Part shown: in pieces, positions 37,050-44,551 of the stretch
Numbering within the stretch: the first letter of the stretch is position 1
Layout: each line of letters starts with the position of its first letter
Origin: Nostoc sp. C052
Lineage (GTDB): Bacteria > Cyanobacteriota > Cyanobacteriia > Cyanobacteriales > Nostocaceae
Length of the DNA: 64,000 nucleotides
Reading direction: 5' to 3'
Assembly (NCBI RefSeq): GCF_013393905.1
Contig: NZ_CP040272.1
Coordinates: 3,410,001-3,474,000 of the forward strand
Program-made: the position numbers and the translations under genes
The notes under the pieces: model-generated
The model's input: only the letters and a program-made list of their open reading frames with translations
Told to the model about the DNA's origin: nothing
The model's database searches: none

Positions 37050-37261
37050 GAGATGTATAGGTTTTGGCGATTAGACATTAAGGCTAACTCTGTTCACTCT
37101 AGCAAGTTTTCTAATCCCCGGACTAGCTCTTTTAACAAGAGCTTAACAGCTTGGGTACAGATGGCGATTGCAGTAACTTCACTGACTTATCAGTATTTAG
37201 GTGAATCCCTAAGTACTTTCATACTTGTTTTTTACAGCCATTTTTAGGTAATTAGACCATG

Positions 37262-37467
37262 CGGTAGGGGCAATTTATGTAGACGCAAAGCGGCTTCCCG
37301 CAGGGTATTGTCCCTACTTAATATTGATTACATAAATAATAATGCCGCAGGTGCGATCGCTATGTACAAAAAGCTCATTAATAATTAATAAGGGCACAGT
37401 AAAACGGGCGGTTATAAACCGCCCAGGCTTAAGTTGACACCAATGAGCAATGCTGTGCCCCTACAAT
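37262..37467. repeat. Repeat element, copy 2 (GTAGGGGCA ends)
   Basis: The left end GTAGGGGCA is mirrored by TGCCCCTAC at the right end. The right arm TTAAGTTGACACC, AATGAGCAATGCTGTGCCC is shared with the element at 42342-42567. Internal hairpins include GGGCGG...CCGCCC near 37407-37424. It fills most of the 438-bp gap 37050-37487. No gene is seen there. Confidence 0.7.
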
Positions 37468-37487
37468 ATTCATAACTCCTAACTTTA

Positions 37488-37760
37488 TCAAAAACCGACT
37501 GATGGCAGCTTGCCTTGTAGCGACTGAAATTTAGACTGAACACAGTTGGCACAATTGCAACCAAGTTGATCAATAATCGGATTAGATGTTTGAATCAAAT
37601 TTGGTGTTGCCAGATCGGTAATTTGTTGTGTAGATACTACCGTCATCATTTGGGTAGCGTATGTAGATTTTAGGCTAGATGCGTTTGCTGGATTGACTAT
37701 CAGCAGCATGGATACCAGAAATGCGGGAAAGGCAAGTAAAATCAGTTTGACTATGTTCAT
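37488..37760 (-). CDS. Small exported CxCxxC protein
   Basis: 90 residues. A Sec signal peptide (about 1-28: IVKLILLAFPAFLVSMLLIV then NPANASS) is followed by a short Thr/Gln-rich stretch and a cysteine cluster, GCNCANC, near residues 68-74. The cluster could bind a metal in the periplasm. It lies 78 bp downstream of the WD40 gene on the same strand and may belong to the zinc-linked operon. No family is recognised. Confidence 0.65.
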   Translation of the reverse strand: MNIVKLILLAFPAFLVSMLLIVNPANASSLKSTYATQMMTVVSTQQITDLATPNLIQTSNPIIDQLGCNCANCVQSKFQSLQGKLPSVGF

Positions 37761-37838
37761 AATTTACACAAAGATAGCTTTGCTGATACAGCATAGCTAA
37801 TAAATTGCCCAGCTTCAATTTTAATTACCGGCTATTGC

Positions 37839-38900
37839 TTAACTACGCCCGAATCCTTGACCCCGCAAAACCTTTGACCAAATAACTAATTCGCCCTGTT
37901 CACCACCTGCGGCCAATAACTTACCTTGGGGATGCCAAGCGAGGCTAGAAAATCCTGCTGAGACACCTGTGATAATTTGGCATACTTCCTTGGCTTTGTT
38001 CCACAAACACAACCAGCCGTCAGCCGCCGCAGATGCGAGAAGGAAGCTTTTAGGTGCAAAGGCGATCGCATTGATCACACCCACATGATTAGTTAATACT
38101 CGCGCTTCCCAGCCTAAAGTATCATCCTCTAGCTTTTCCCACACCACAATACCTTCAACGCTAGAAGATGCCAATATTGGCGCACCTACTTTAGTCATAG
38201 CTTCTGACCATGCCAATTGACGAATTTTTCCAGGGAAACCACGCATCACCCAAGGGTCGGGGTTGTTCCATTCTAAAACGGTGATACTGCGATCCATATT
38301 GCCAGAAGCCAGGAATTTGCCATCGGGCGACCAAGCCATAGCTAAACTGACGGTAGTCATATCTAAGTTGTATGGTTCTTCATCCCAGTTTTTACTATGC
38401 CAAATCTTGACTCCCTTATAACCACTAATGGCTAAGTATTCTCCATCAATGCGCCAATCTATACCCAGTACTGAAGAGTTGTCGAAATTCAGCGTCACGA
38501 TAACTTCACGAGTATCTGCATCCCAGACTTGGACGTAACGCCCTAAACTAAAAGCCAGTTGGTTACTGGTGTAATTCCAAGCTAGCTTGTCAACCCATGC
38601 GGGGGCATTTTCTAACGTGGCGACTAATTCAGTATTATGCCAAATTTTCACCTGTCCATCTTGTCCACCAACGGCTAAAAATTTTCCATCTGGGGAAAAT
38701 GCAAGACAATCTACTGATTTACCGTTACCAGTTTGTAAGGTTGTAAGTTCCCCATCATTCCACAAAACTACTTCTCCGGCGGCGGAAGTTGCTGCTAAAG
38801 TTTTACCTTGTGGTGACCAAGCGATCGCAGTTACATAATCTGAAAGTGTCCCCGAATAGTGTTGTTCAAATTCCTTAGATTTACTGGTTGTGGTGTTCAT
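37839..38900 (-). CDS. WD40-repeat protein
   Basis: 353 residues, almost all WD40 repeats of about 40 residues forming one seven-bladed propeller. Typical blade ends are VVLWND, VKIWHN, VQVWDA, VKIWHSK, VVWEK, LCLWNK and LVIWSK, with SPDGKFLA-type turns. There is no signal peptide, so it is cytosolic and probably a scaffold. It follows the COG0523 GTPase by 100 bp on the same strand, so it could be in the same zinc-controlled transcript. How it would serve metal handling is unknown. Confidence 0.92.
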   Translation of the reverse strand: MNTTTSKSKEFEQHYSGTLSDYVTAIAWSPQGKTLAATSAAGEVVLWNDGELTTLQTGNGKSVDCLAFSPDGKFLAVGGQDGQVKIWHNTELVATLENAPAWVDKLAWNYTSNQLAFSLGRYVQVWDADTREVIVTLNFDNSSVLGIDWRIDGEYLAISGYKGVKIWHSKNWDEEPYNLDMTTVSLAMAWSPDGKFLASGNMDRSITVLEWNNPDPWVMRGFPGKIRQLAWSEAMTKVGAPILASSSVEGIVVWEKLEDDTLGWEARVLTNHVGVINAIAFAPKSFLLASAAADGWLCLWNKAKEVCQIITGVSAGFSSLAWHPQGKLLAAGGEQGELVIWSKVLRGQGFGRS

Positions 38901-38913
38901 AGTTATGTGAAGA

Positions 38914-38993
38914 AGTTAGGAGTTAGGAGTTAGAAGTTAGAAGTTAGGAGTTAGGAATTTTTAACTCATAACTCATCACTCATAACTCCTAAC
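38914..38993. repeat. AGTTAGG heptamer array
   Basis: About six tandem AGTTAGG/AGTTAGA heptamers at 38914-38955 are followed by ACTCATA-type heptamers up to 38993. They fill the space between the COG0523 gene and the WD40 gene. No terminator is evident within it. Confidence 0.85.
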
Positions 38994-39000
38994 CCGCTTT

Positions 39001-39972
39001 TTAAACTAGACAAGCAAGAAAATCTTGCTTAAGTTTGGCTGCATCAAGGTTGCGACCGATGAAGACTAGTTCGTTTTTGGGGGTTTCGCTGGGTTTCCAG
39101 GGGCGATCGGGTTTGCCATCAAAGATCATGTGTACTCCCTGGAATACAAATCGATTGTCTTCTCCAGCAATATTTAAAATGCCTTTCATCCGAAAAATAT
39201 CGGGGCCTTGGGTACGCAGTAACTCCGAAAGCCAAGTGTTTAATTTTTCTCCATCGACAGCACCCGCTTCTACTAAAGCCACTGAAAAGACAGTTTCATC
39301 GTGTACGTGGGCATCTTCGCCTAAGAAATCTGGATCAATTTCTAATGCGCGTTCTAAATCAAATGCTTTTACACCCAACAAAGCATCCATTCCTAGTTCA
39401 GAATTTTGGGTACGGTAGATTTTTGCGATCGCATTCATCGCCCGAATCCGTTTTTCTAATTCATCCAACTCTTCTGGCGCTACCAAATCTGTTTTATTAA
39501 GTAAAATTACATCGGCAAAGGCAATCTGTTCTTGTGCTTCGTCCGCATCCCAGTGCTGCCAAATATGCTTGGCATCTACGACTGTTACCACCGCATCTAG
39601 AGACAGTTGGCTTTGCAAATCTTCATCAACAAAAAATGTCTGAATCACTGGTGCAGGATCGGCTAATCCAGTTGTTTCAATTACTAAATGGTCAAATTTA
39701 TCGCGCCGCTTCATCAAATTGCCAATGATGCGAATTAAATCGCCACGCACTGTACAACAGATACAGCCATTGTTCATTTCAAAAATTTCTTCATCTGCAT
39801 CGATAATCAATTGATTATCAATACCCACTTCCCCAAATTCATTAACAATCACAGCAACTTTTTTACCGTGTTCGTAGGTGAGGATGTGATTGAGTAGAGT
39901 CGTTTTACCTGCTCCCAAATAGCCTGTAAGAACAGTAACGGGAACTGAATTGTTGATTACGTCAGCCACCAT
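39001..39972 (-). CDS. COG0523 (CobW/P47K-type) metal-chaperone GTPase
   Basis: 323 residues. The P-loop GYLGAGKT (residues 17-24), the metal-binding CxCC (Cys70, Cys72, Cys73) and the guanine-recognition NKTD (159-162) define the G3E/COG0523 family. A CobW C-terminal domain (about 230-320) completes it. Members of the Zur-linked subgroup are proposed to deliver zinc to client enzymes under zinc limitation. The Zur-like box 28 bp upstream of the start supports zinc rather than cobalamin or nitrile hydratase function. A short His-containing linker (DAHVHDE) lies near residue 220. Confidence 0.93.
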   Translation of the reverse strand: MVADVINNSVPVTVLTGYLGAGKTTLLNHILTYEHGKKVAVIVNEFGEVGIDNQLIIDADEEIFEMNNGCICCTVRGDLIRIIGNLMKRRDKFDHLVIETTGLADPAPVIQTFFVDEDLQSQLSLDAVVTVVDAKHIWQHWDADEAQEQIAFADVILLNKTDLVAPEELDELEKRIRAMNAIAKIYRTQNSELGMDALLGVKAFDLERALEIDPDFLGEDAHVHDETVFSVALVEAGAVDGEKLNTWLSELLRTQGPDIFRMKGILNIAGEDNRFVFQGVHMIFDGKPDRPWKPSETPKNELVFIGRNLDAAKLKQDFLACLV

Positions 39973-40000
39973 ACTCTAAATTCCCCTTATCTCACCTTAT

Positions 40001-40015
40001 GGATAATCATTATCA
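40001..40015. promoter_or_regulatory. Zur-type box upstream of COG0523 gene
   Basis: The sequence GGATAATCATTATCA differs at one position from the 7-1-7 palindrome TGATAATNATTATCA described for cyanobacterial Zur (FurB). It is centred about 36 bp before the start codon at 39972, a position where bound repressor would block transcription. Confidence 0.75.
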
Positions 40016-40149
40016 CATATCATAAATCTTTTTATATTTTTGTGCTAACTTGCTGTTATTTTGGATTTCAGCAAAATTATCACATAACTTAATCTAGAAA
40101 TATTTTATTTTTCTGCATCTGTAATAAGTCATAAATATTCACAAATTTG

Positions 40150-40593
40150 TTAGCCTGAAATATTAGCATAAAAACTGTGTTCAGCAATTTTACCGGAACT
40201 TAGTTGAGCGATGTTAATTGTACCGATATCTTTGCCGAATGATTGCGCTAATGTAATATTTAGCATAATCAACCCGATTATAATAATAATCGGCATGAGG
40301 GCATTTTTTAGAAGTCGGTTATTTGTCAAATCATCAATTACATTCCACTTAGCAAAAAATTCTTTATCTGGATTTTGACTTTGAACTCGATTGCGTAAAT
40401 AAGTCCCTAACAATATAACTGGAAGATTAAGGATCATTATACTTACAGATTGCAACTGCTTACCAAACAGACTCATCTGCATTTCTCCCAAAAATTTCAC
40501 TGGGCCAGTATAGTGAAAAAGCCAATATATTGTCAGCGCAAGATACGCACAATACGCTAGAGATAAATATTTTAATTTTTGATTGTTACTCAT
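40150..40593 (-). CDS. Membrane protein of unknown function
   Basis: 147 residues with three or four hydrophobic segments (about 7-27, 45-65 and 95-115). No family is recognised. The C-terminal 30 residues (GTINIAQLSSGKIAEHSFYANISG) are polar and may face the periplasm. The upstream gap holds a small inverted-repeat element. The gene is AT-rich compared with its neighbours. Confidence 0.55.
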   Translation of the reverse strand: MSNNQKLKYLSLAYCAYLALTIYWLFHYTGPVKFLGEMQMSLFGKQLQSVSIMILNLPVILLGTYLRNRVQSQNPDKEFFAKWNVIDDLTNNRLLKNALMPIIIIIGLIMLNITLAQSFGKDIGTINIAQLSSGKIAEHSFYANISG

Positions 40594-40673
40594 TTTTAAA
40601 ATTTTGATTTCCGCTCACTTTTAACCTAAAAGAGATTAAATTGAGATCCGTACTCAAACGGAAATAGGGGCAG

Positions 40674-40782
40674 ATACAGCACTTCCGGCAGCTATGAGGT
40701 ACATCCTCAAATCTGAAAGCTTTGATAGGAGAGGGCAAGGATAAAAACTGTATTGTATAATGGCCGGAAGCGCTGTATAGCA
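40674..40782. repeat. Inverted-repeat element with ACAGCACTTCCGGC ends
   Basis: GATACAGCACTTCCGGC near 40674-40690 is mirrored by GCCGGAAGCGCTGTAT near 40763-40778. The inner part carries a GAGGTACATCCTC hairpin. It has the size and form of a non-autonomous mobile element. The 118-codon frame across it (40586-40942) is not supported. Confidence 0.65.
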
Positions 40783-40832
40783 GTGAATGTAGCGATCGCA
40801 CTTTTTGGAAACACTTATAAGTTGTGCTTCTC

Positions 40833-41243
40833 TCAATTGCGATCGTTGTGGTTAGATGCCGACAGTGAAATAATCTCAGAAAAACGTGAATACTTAACAG
40901 CATCGGTAGTAGGATAATCCATCGACACTGCAAGTAACCCAACTTTTATATCCTCGAAATAAATCACACCCCCAATACGTCCTTCAACTTGGAAAGGCCC
41001 ATGAAATAAACGATACTGTGCAATGTAGATCAGGAAAAAGCCAGTTATCTTTATTGCCCTGTCAAACATTTGCTCACAAGTTTTCTGGAGGACATTATCT
41101 AGGTATTCATTATAGGCAGGCTCACCCAGTTCAGTAAATTCTGAATGATCCGCAAAATGATCCATATAAAATAACCAGATATGCGACAAGTCTGCTTCAT
41201 TCGTCAGTTTTTGCTTAAGTTCCTGCAATCGGTCGATATTCAT
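40833..41243 (-). CDS. Protein of unknown function
   Basis: 136 residues from the ATG at 41243 (MNIDRLQELKQKLTNEADLSHIWLFYMDHF). The frame stays open to 41324, but the extra 27 residues (MRCWSDRCGRF...) look non-coding. It is a soluble alpha/beta-looking protein with no motif I recognise (middle: FLIYIAQYRLFHGPFQVEGRIGG). No clear operon partner is seen. Confidence 0.55.
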   Translation of the reverse strand: MNIDRLQELKQKLTNEADLSHIWLFYMDHFADHSEFTELGEPAYNEYLDNVLQKTCEQMFDRAIKITGFFLIYIAQYRLFHGPFQVEGRIGGVIYFEDIKVGLLAVSMDYPTTDAVKYSRFSEIISLSASNHNDRN

Positions 41244-41321
41244 AGTGTCGATAGATATTGAGGAGATGAGGCGAGCTGATAGCACCGTTAAAAATCTACC
41301 ACAGCGATCGCTCCAACACCT

Positions 41322-41460
41322 CACTTAGGAACATAGATTAAAACTTCATCCTGTCTCTAGCTTCCCTCTCCTTTATAAGCCTTATAAAGGAGAGGGATTG
41401 AGGGTAAGGTAAACCAGGGACATAAATTATATGTTATTTAATTCTTATTCCTTAGGATTC
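41322..41460. repeat. About 135-bp repeat, copy A (inverted partner at 44362)
   Basis: It contains AAAACTTCATCCTGTCTCTAG, CTTCCCTCTCC...GGAGAGGG and AAACCAGGGACATAAATT. The same series occurs reverse-complemented at 44362-44497. The ends, CTTAGGAACATAGATTAA and TTAATTCTTATTCCTTAGG, are inverted repeats of one another, so this looks like a MITE family. Confidence 0.75.
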
Positions 41461-41493
41461 CATATCTGCATCAAGCATCCACAGAAGAAAGTG

Positions 41494-42267
41494 TTAACCG
41501 AGATTAGCACTACCACCGACTTGAACTGCACCCTCAGATACAGGAGGATGATAAGTCATAGACTGCAATCCTAGCCGACCAGGGCCAGTAAAACGGTTAA
41601 GAGTAAATGAAATGCCACCAAGCATCACCCCAATTGCTCCCAAGATACCGCCACTAGATTGCAGCGCCGTTACTGTCTCCATCTTCACTGATGAGTCTTT
41701 CCACAACCATGCACCTGGTTCTACATCTAACATCTCTCCAGGAGCGAGGTACTTTTCAAAAACATTGCCGTAACCGTGAATTAGAAGTAGCCCCCCTTCT
41801 TGCTGACCAATAAAGCGATCGATGAATAACCCGCCACTGCGGCTGAAAAAGAGGTTAGCCAGCCCTCGCTGGAAAAAGAAACTGTACTCAATATTACTAG
41901 TAGCTAGCAAAAACTGATGTTCGCGCACATCCACTGTCTGTCCACGCTTTAATTGCAGCACCACAATCTGTCCTGGAGCCTCACGAGAGAAAGCAATATT
42001 CCCTGGCCCATGTGCTTCACTAATAAAAATTTGCAGTCCGGCAAAGAAACGCTTGGCTGCCCCTTTTAAACCTTTGACACCAAGGCGAACATTAGGATGT
42101 TTCCACAGCAAAATATGATGTTCAAAGTAAATTGATTGCTGTTGTCCTAGATGCACATCTACTACAGGTACTACTTCTCCTTCGATTCTTAAATTTAAGT
42201 CACCCGAATGAAAAGTTTGTTGGGGATTTCTCTTTTCTGGTATTGGTTCACCATTGAAGTCAGACAT
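41494..42267 (-). CDS. AIM24-family protein
   Basis: 257 residues. The pattern of a beta-rich trimer-forming fold with Gly motifs (HGPGNIAFSREAPGQIVVLQL, GGLFIDRFIGQQEGGLLLIHGYG, GLQSMTYHPP) matches the AIM24/TIGR00266 family found in bacteria and yeast mitochondria. Its function is not firmly known. It has no signal peptide or membrane helix. It is alone between two repeat elements. Confidence 0.8.
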   Translation of the reverse strand: MSDFNGEPIPEKRNPQQTFHSGDLNLRIEGEVVPVVDVHLGQQQSIYFEHHILLWKHPNVRLGVKGLKGAAKRFFAGLQIFISEAHGPGNIAFSREAPGQIVVLQLKRGQTVDVREHQFLLATSNIEYSFFFQRGLANLFFSRSGGLFIDRFIGQQEGGLLLIHGYGNVFEKYLAPGEMLDVEPGAWLWKDSSVKMETVTALQSSGGILGAIGVMLGGISFTLNRFTGPGRLGLQSMTYHPPVSEGAVQVGGSANLG

Positions 42268-42341
42268 AGTATGCTCTCACAGATCGTTTAAAGGAAAATT
42301 ACTTAGCTTACAGCTATTTTCAGGTAAATAGACCACGCGGT

Positions 42342-42567
42342 AGGGGCATAGCATTGCTTATAGGTGTCAACTTAACGTGAAAACCAGCCTAGTACAAGCT
42401 TTTAGATTGCCTCATTCCCAGTCGAAGACTGGGAATGCCGTCCTGGCTCCGCCTCTCTTACTGGCGGCAGAGACGTCAGGAGCAGCATTTCCAGCCTCCG
42501 GCTGGAAACGAGGTTTTAAAAGACTTTTAGCTTAAGTTGACACCAATGAGCAATGCTGTGCCCTGAC
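42342..42567. repeat. Repeat element, copy 3, with about 33-bp terminal inverted repeats
   Basis: The left end GGGGCATAGCATTGCTTATA then GGTGTCAACTTAA mirrors the right end TTAAGTTGACACC then AATGAGCAATGCTGTGCCC. Internal hairpins (TTCCCAGTC...GACTGGGAA, GGCTCCGCC...GGCGG, TTTCCAGCC...GGCTGGAAA) match, in reverse order, those at 9803-9904. The rest of the 42268-42827 gap holds a terminator hairpin and AT-rich DNA. Confidence 0.8.
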
Positions 42568-42664
42568 ATAGATGTGGTTCAAATACATAAAAACTTCTGT
42601 AACTATAGCGATCTTACTAACTGCAATTTTCGGGACAGACACTTGTGAGAACATTAATTAGTAA

Positions 42665-42685
42665 AAGGCAGGTAGACCCTGCCTT
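42665..42685 (-). terminator. Terminator-like hairpin downstream of the Gly-zipper gene
   Basis: AAGGCAGG (42665-42672) pairs with CCTGCCTT (42678-42685) across a 5-nt loop. On the minus strand TTTT follows. It is about 140 bp past the stop of the gene at 42828, so the assignment is moderate. Confidence 0.5.
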
Positions 42686-42827
42686 CATTCTGTAGATTAC
42701 TAAGCTCAATATCGCACCTCAAATTGACAAAACCATTGCAATGTTATGTCAAGTGTGTGTTTGTATGACTTACTTGGACAGAGAACAGCAGTAGAAGTCA
42801 AAGATTACTTGCCAAGTCTAGTAATTA

Positions 42828-43238
42828 TTAATTTTTGCCATTGGTGAGAAGATGAATAGCTGCTCCTGCAACTGCACCATCGACTGCATCCCCAAGAGTA
42901 TCTTTGCCACCGCGAGTTACTGCACCTGTAACTGTACTGGCTGCTGCCCCGACTCCAACATCTTGACCGAGATTTCGATGCTTTCTATGATACCTAGACC
43001 TAGTACCATTGACACCATTAACAGCCGCACCAGCCGCCGCTCCTTTGATCGCATTATTCAGCAACGAACCACGTCTTCTGACGACTGTCCCAGATAATAC
43101 TCCGGCACCTGCTCCGATACCAATATCTCGTAGTATATGTTCATCCGCAGATGCTTTTTGAGCCGGAACTAAGCTCACACTTGCTAAACTTACAGCCATC
43201 AGGCTGGAAATAAATACACCTTTCCAGGTTTGTTTCAT
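42828..43238 (-). CDS. Exported glycine-zipper protein
   Basis: 136 residues from the ATG at 43238 (MKQTWKGVFISSLMAVSLAS), which begins a clean signal peptide ending near VPAQKASA; the ORF extends 13 residues further upstream without purpose. The mature part has three Gly/Ala-rich zipper stretches (IGAGAGVLSGTVV, AAAGAAVNGV, DGAVAGAAIHLL), as in outer-membrane glycine-zipper proteins. The role is unknown, probably envelope-associated. The lipoprotein gene upstream on the same strand also has such a stretch. Confidence 0.7.
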   Translation of the reverse strand: MKQTWKGVFISSLMAVSLASVSLVPAQKASADEHILRDIGIGAGAGVLSGTVVRRRGSLLNNAIKGAAAGAAVNGVNGTRSRYHRKHRNLGQDVGVGAAASTVTGAVTRGGKDTLGDAVDGAVAGAAIHLLTNGKN

Positions 43239-43375
43239 TCTGCTACCGTTGCCTTTTTCAAACTGAAAACTAACCAAATCATTATAAATATGTTTCCTCT
43301 CATTAGAAAGTAAAACTGTGGACTCAAATGAGGAATGAGCCCTCTGATGTCACTCTGGGAGGAGAAAAATAAATG

Positions 43376-43500
43376 TAGTTTGGGTGGAACCTTCGCATAG
43401 CGTCTTGTAGGGAAGTGAAACCCAAAAATACCAAACTCTTTGGATGTTGGGTTTCGTACCTCAAACGCCACTTACTTCTCCCAAAAGGAGACGCCGCGCG
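43376..43500. repeat. Nostoc-type interspersed repeats between two envelope genes
   Basis: It contains GGAACCTTCGCATAGCGTCTTGTAG, GATGTTGGGTTTCGTACCTCA and GGAGACGCCGCGCG, forms seen widely between Nostoc genes. Overlapping frames at 43235-43471 and 43324-43521 read through these repeats and are not called. Confidence 0.6.
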
Positions 43501-43504
43501 TGGT

Positions 43505-44152
43505 TTATTGAGTAGTACCAATAGCAGATTTTAGTTGAAGTTTAATATTTGTACCTTTTTTAAGGACAACTTCTCCACCAGGGCTAGACAAAACGAAAGC
43601 CGCTGCGGCTGCACCACCTGCTAGCCCACCATGCTTGAACTTGGCTTTATCACCAAGAAAACGACCTGCAATTGTACCACCTAAAATAATCCCTGCATTT
43701 TGAATGAACTTACCTTTGGTTTTTGTTTCTAACTTGGTGTTGACTAAAGTTGCATCAATGGGATATGATGAGCCATTTTTAAGCGAAATATCATCAAAAA
43801 CTAAATGTAAACTTGCTTTTTTTCCTTTAGCAGCTTTGACTACATCTTCCAGGTGTCCCTGTATTTGACCATCTTGAAGAACTTTATTGGCTCCGATTGA
43901 AGAATTCTTCATTTCTAAAACAAAGCGATCGTTGTTTTGGCTTTTAACCGTAGATATCTCTTGTTTAAGAACAGTCTCAAAACTTGCTCCAGCAGGTACG
44001 GATATTTGTTGATTATTTGGCTGAGTAGATGTTCTTTCAGCGATCGGAGTTTTGTTGTTACTAGAAGTATTGTCGGTCTGGCTATTTTTATTACAACCTG
44101 CTGTGCTACTTAATAAAATAGCACTCAATAACAATGGTAATAGATTTTTCAT
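43505..44152 (-). CDS. Lipoprotein of unknown function
   Basis: 215 residues from the ATG at 44152 (MKNLLPLLLSAILLSSTAGC); starting there gives a standard lipoprotein signal with lipobox STAGC, the Cys being residue 20. A Ser/Asn/Thr-rich linker follows, then a domain of about 150 residues and a Gly/Ala stretch (HGGLAGGAAAAAFVLSSPGGEV). It ends in a beta-rich VVLKKGTNIKLQL segment. No family is recognised with confidence. It is likely attached to a periplasmic membrane face. Confidence 0.7.
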   Translation of the reverse strand: MKNLLPLLLSAILLSSTAGCNKNSQTDNTSSNNKTPIAERTSTQPNNQQISVPAGASFETVLKQEISTVKSQNNDRFVLEMKNSSIGANKVLQDGQIQGHLEDVVKAAKGKKASLHLVFDDISLKNGSSYPIDATLVNTKLETKTKGKFIQNAGIILGGTIAGRFLGDKAKFKHGGLAGGAAAAAFVLSSPGGEVVLKKGTNIKLQLKSAIGTTQ

Positions 44153-44361
44153 GGCGACGGTGTTGATGCAATAAATAATCACAATACAATCTTTTCAGCA
44201 AGATCAAAACGACAGAAGCGGAAACTTAACGTTCATCTACAAATGCTGATTGAGCCAGAAATAATGTTACACTTGCTCTATCCATGAGAAGTGAAGATCA
44301 AGTACATAGAGTTAGCTGAAGCGCTGTTAGATTTCTCCAGTCAAAGTGATTTAGTGAATTA

Positions 44362-44497
44362 CTCAGAAATAAGAATTAAATAGCATACAATTTATGTCCC
44401 TGGTTTATCTCACCCTCAATCCCTCTCCGATATATTGGAGAGGGAAGCTAGAGACAGTATGAAGTTTTGCATCTTATTTAATCCACGTTCCTTAGGG
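44362..44497. repeat. About 135-bp repeat, copy B (inverted relative to 41322)
   Basis: Reading 44395-44475 gives GTCCCTGGTTTATCTCACCC, TCAATCCCTCTCC, GGAGAGGGAAGCTAGAGACAG and GAAGTTTTGC, the reverse complement of copy A. It fills part of the 44153-44551 gap. No gene is seen there. Confidence 0.75.
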
Positions 44498-44551
44498 AAT
44501 ATCTCTGTACGCCAATCCAATCAGGAAGATTAAGTTTCGCCATTCCCATCA

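Noticed and set aside
37053..37247. 64-codon frame upstream of ndhB
   Set aside because: No supporting start signal; it lies in the ndhB leader, and low-complexity Ser/Asn composition suggests chance.
40586..40942. 118-codon frame overlapping a better gene
   Set aside because: It runs through an inverted-repeat element and overlaps 40833-41243 in another frame; the residue pattern is poor.
43235..43521. Two overlapping minus-strand frames between envelope genes
   Set aside because: They consist of widespread Nostoc repeats and have no domain or start signal.
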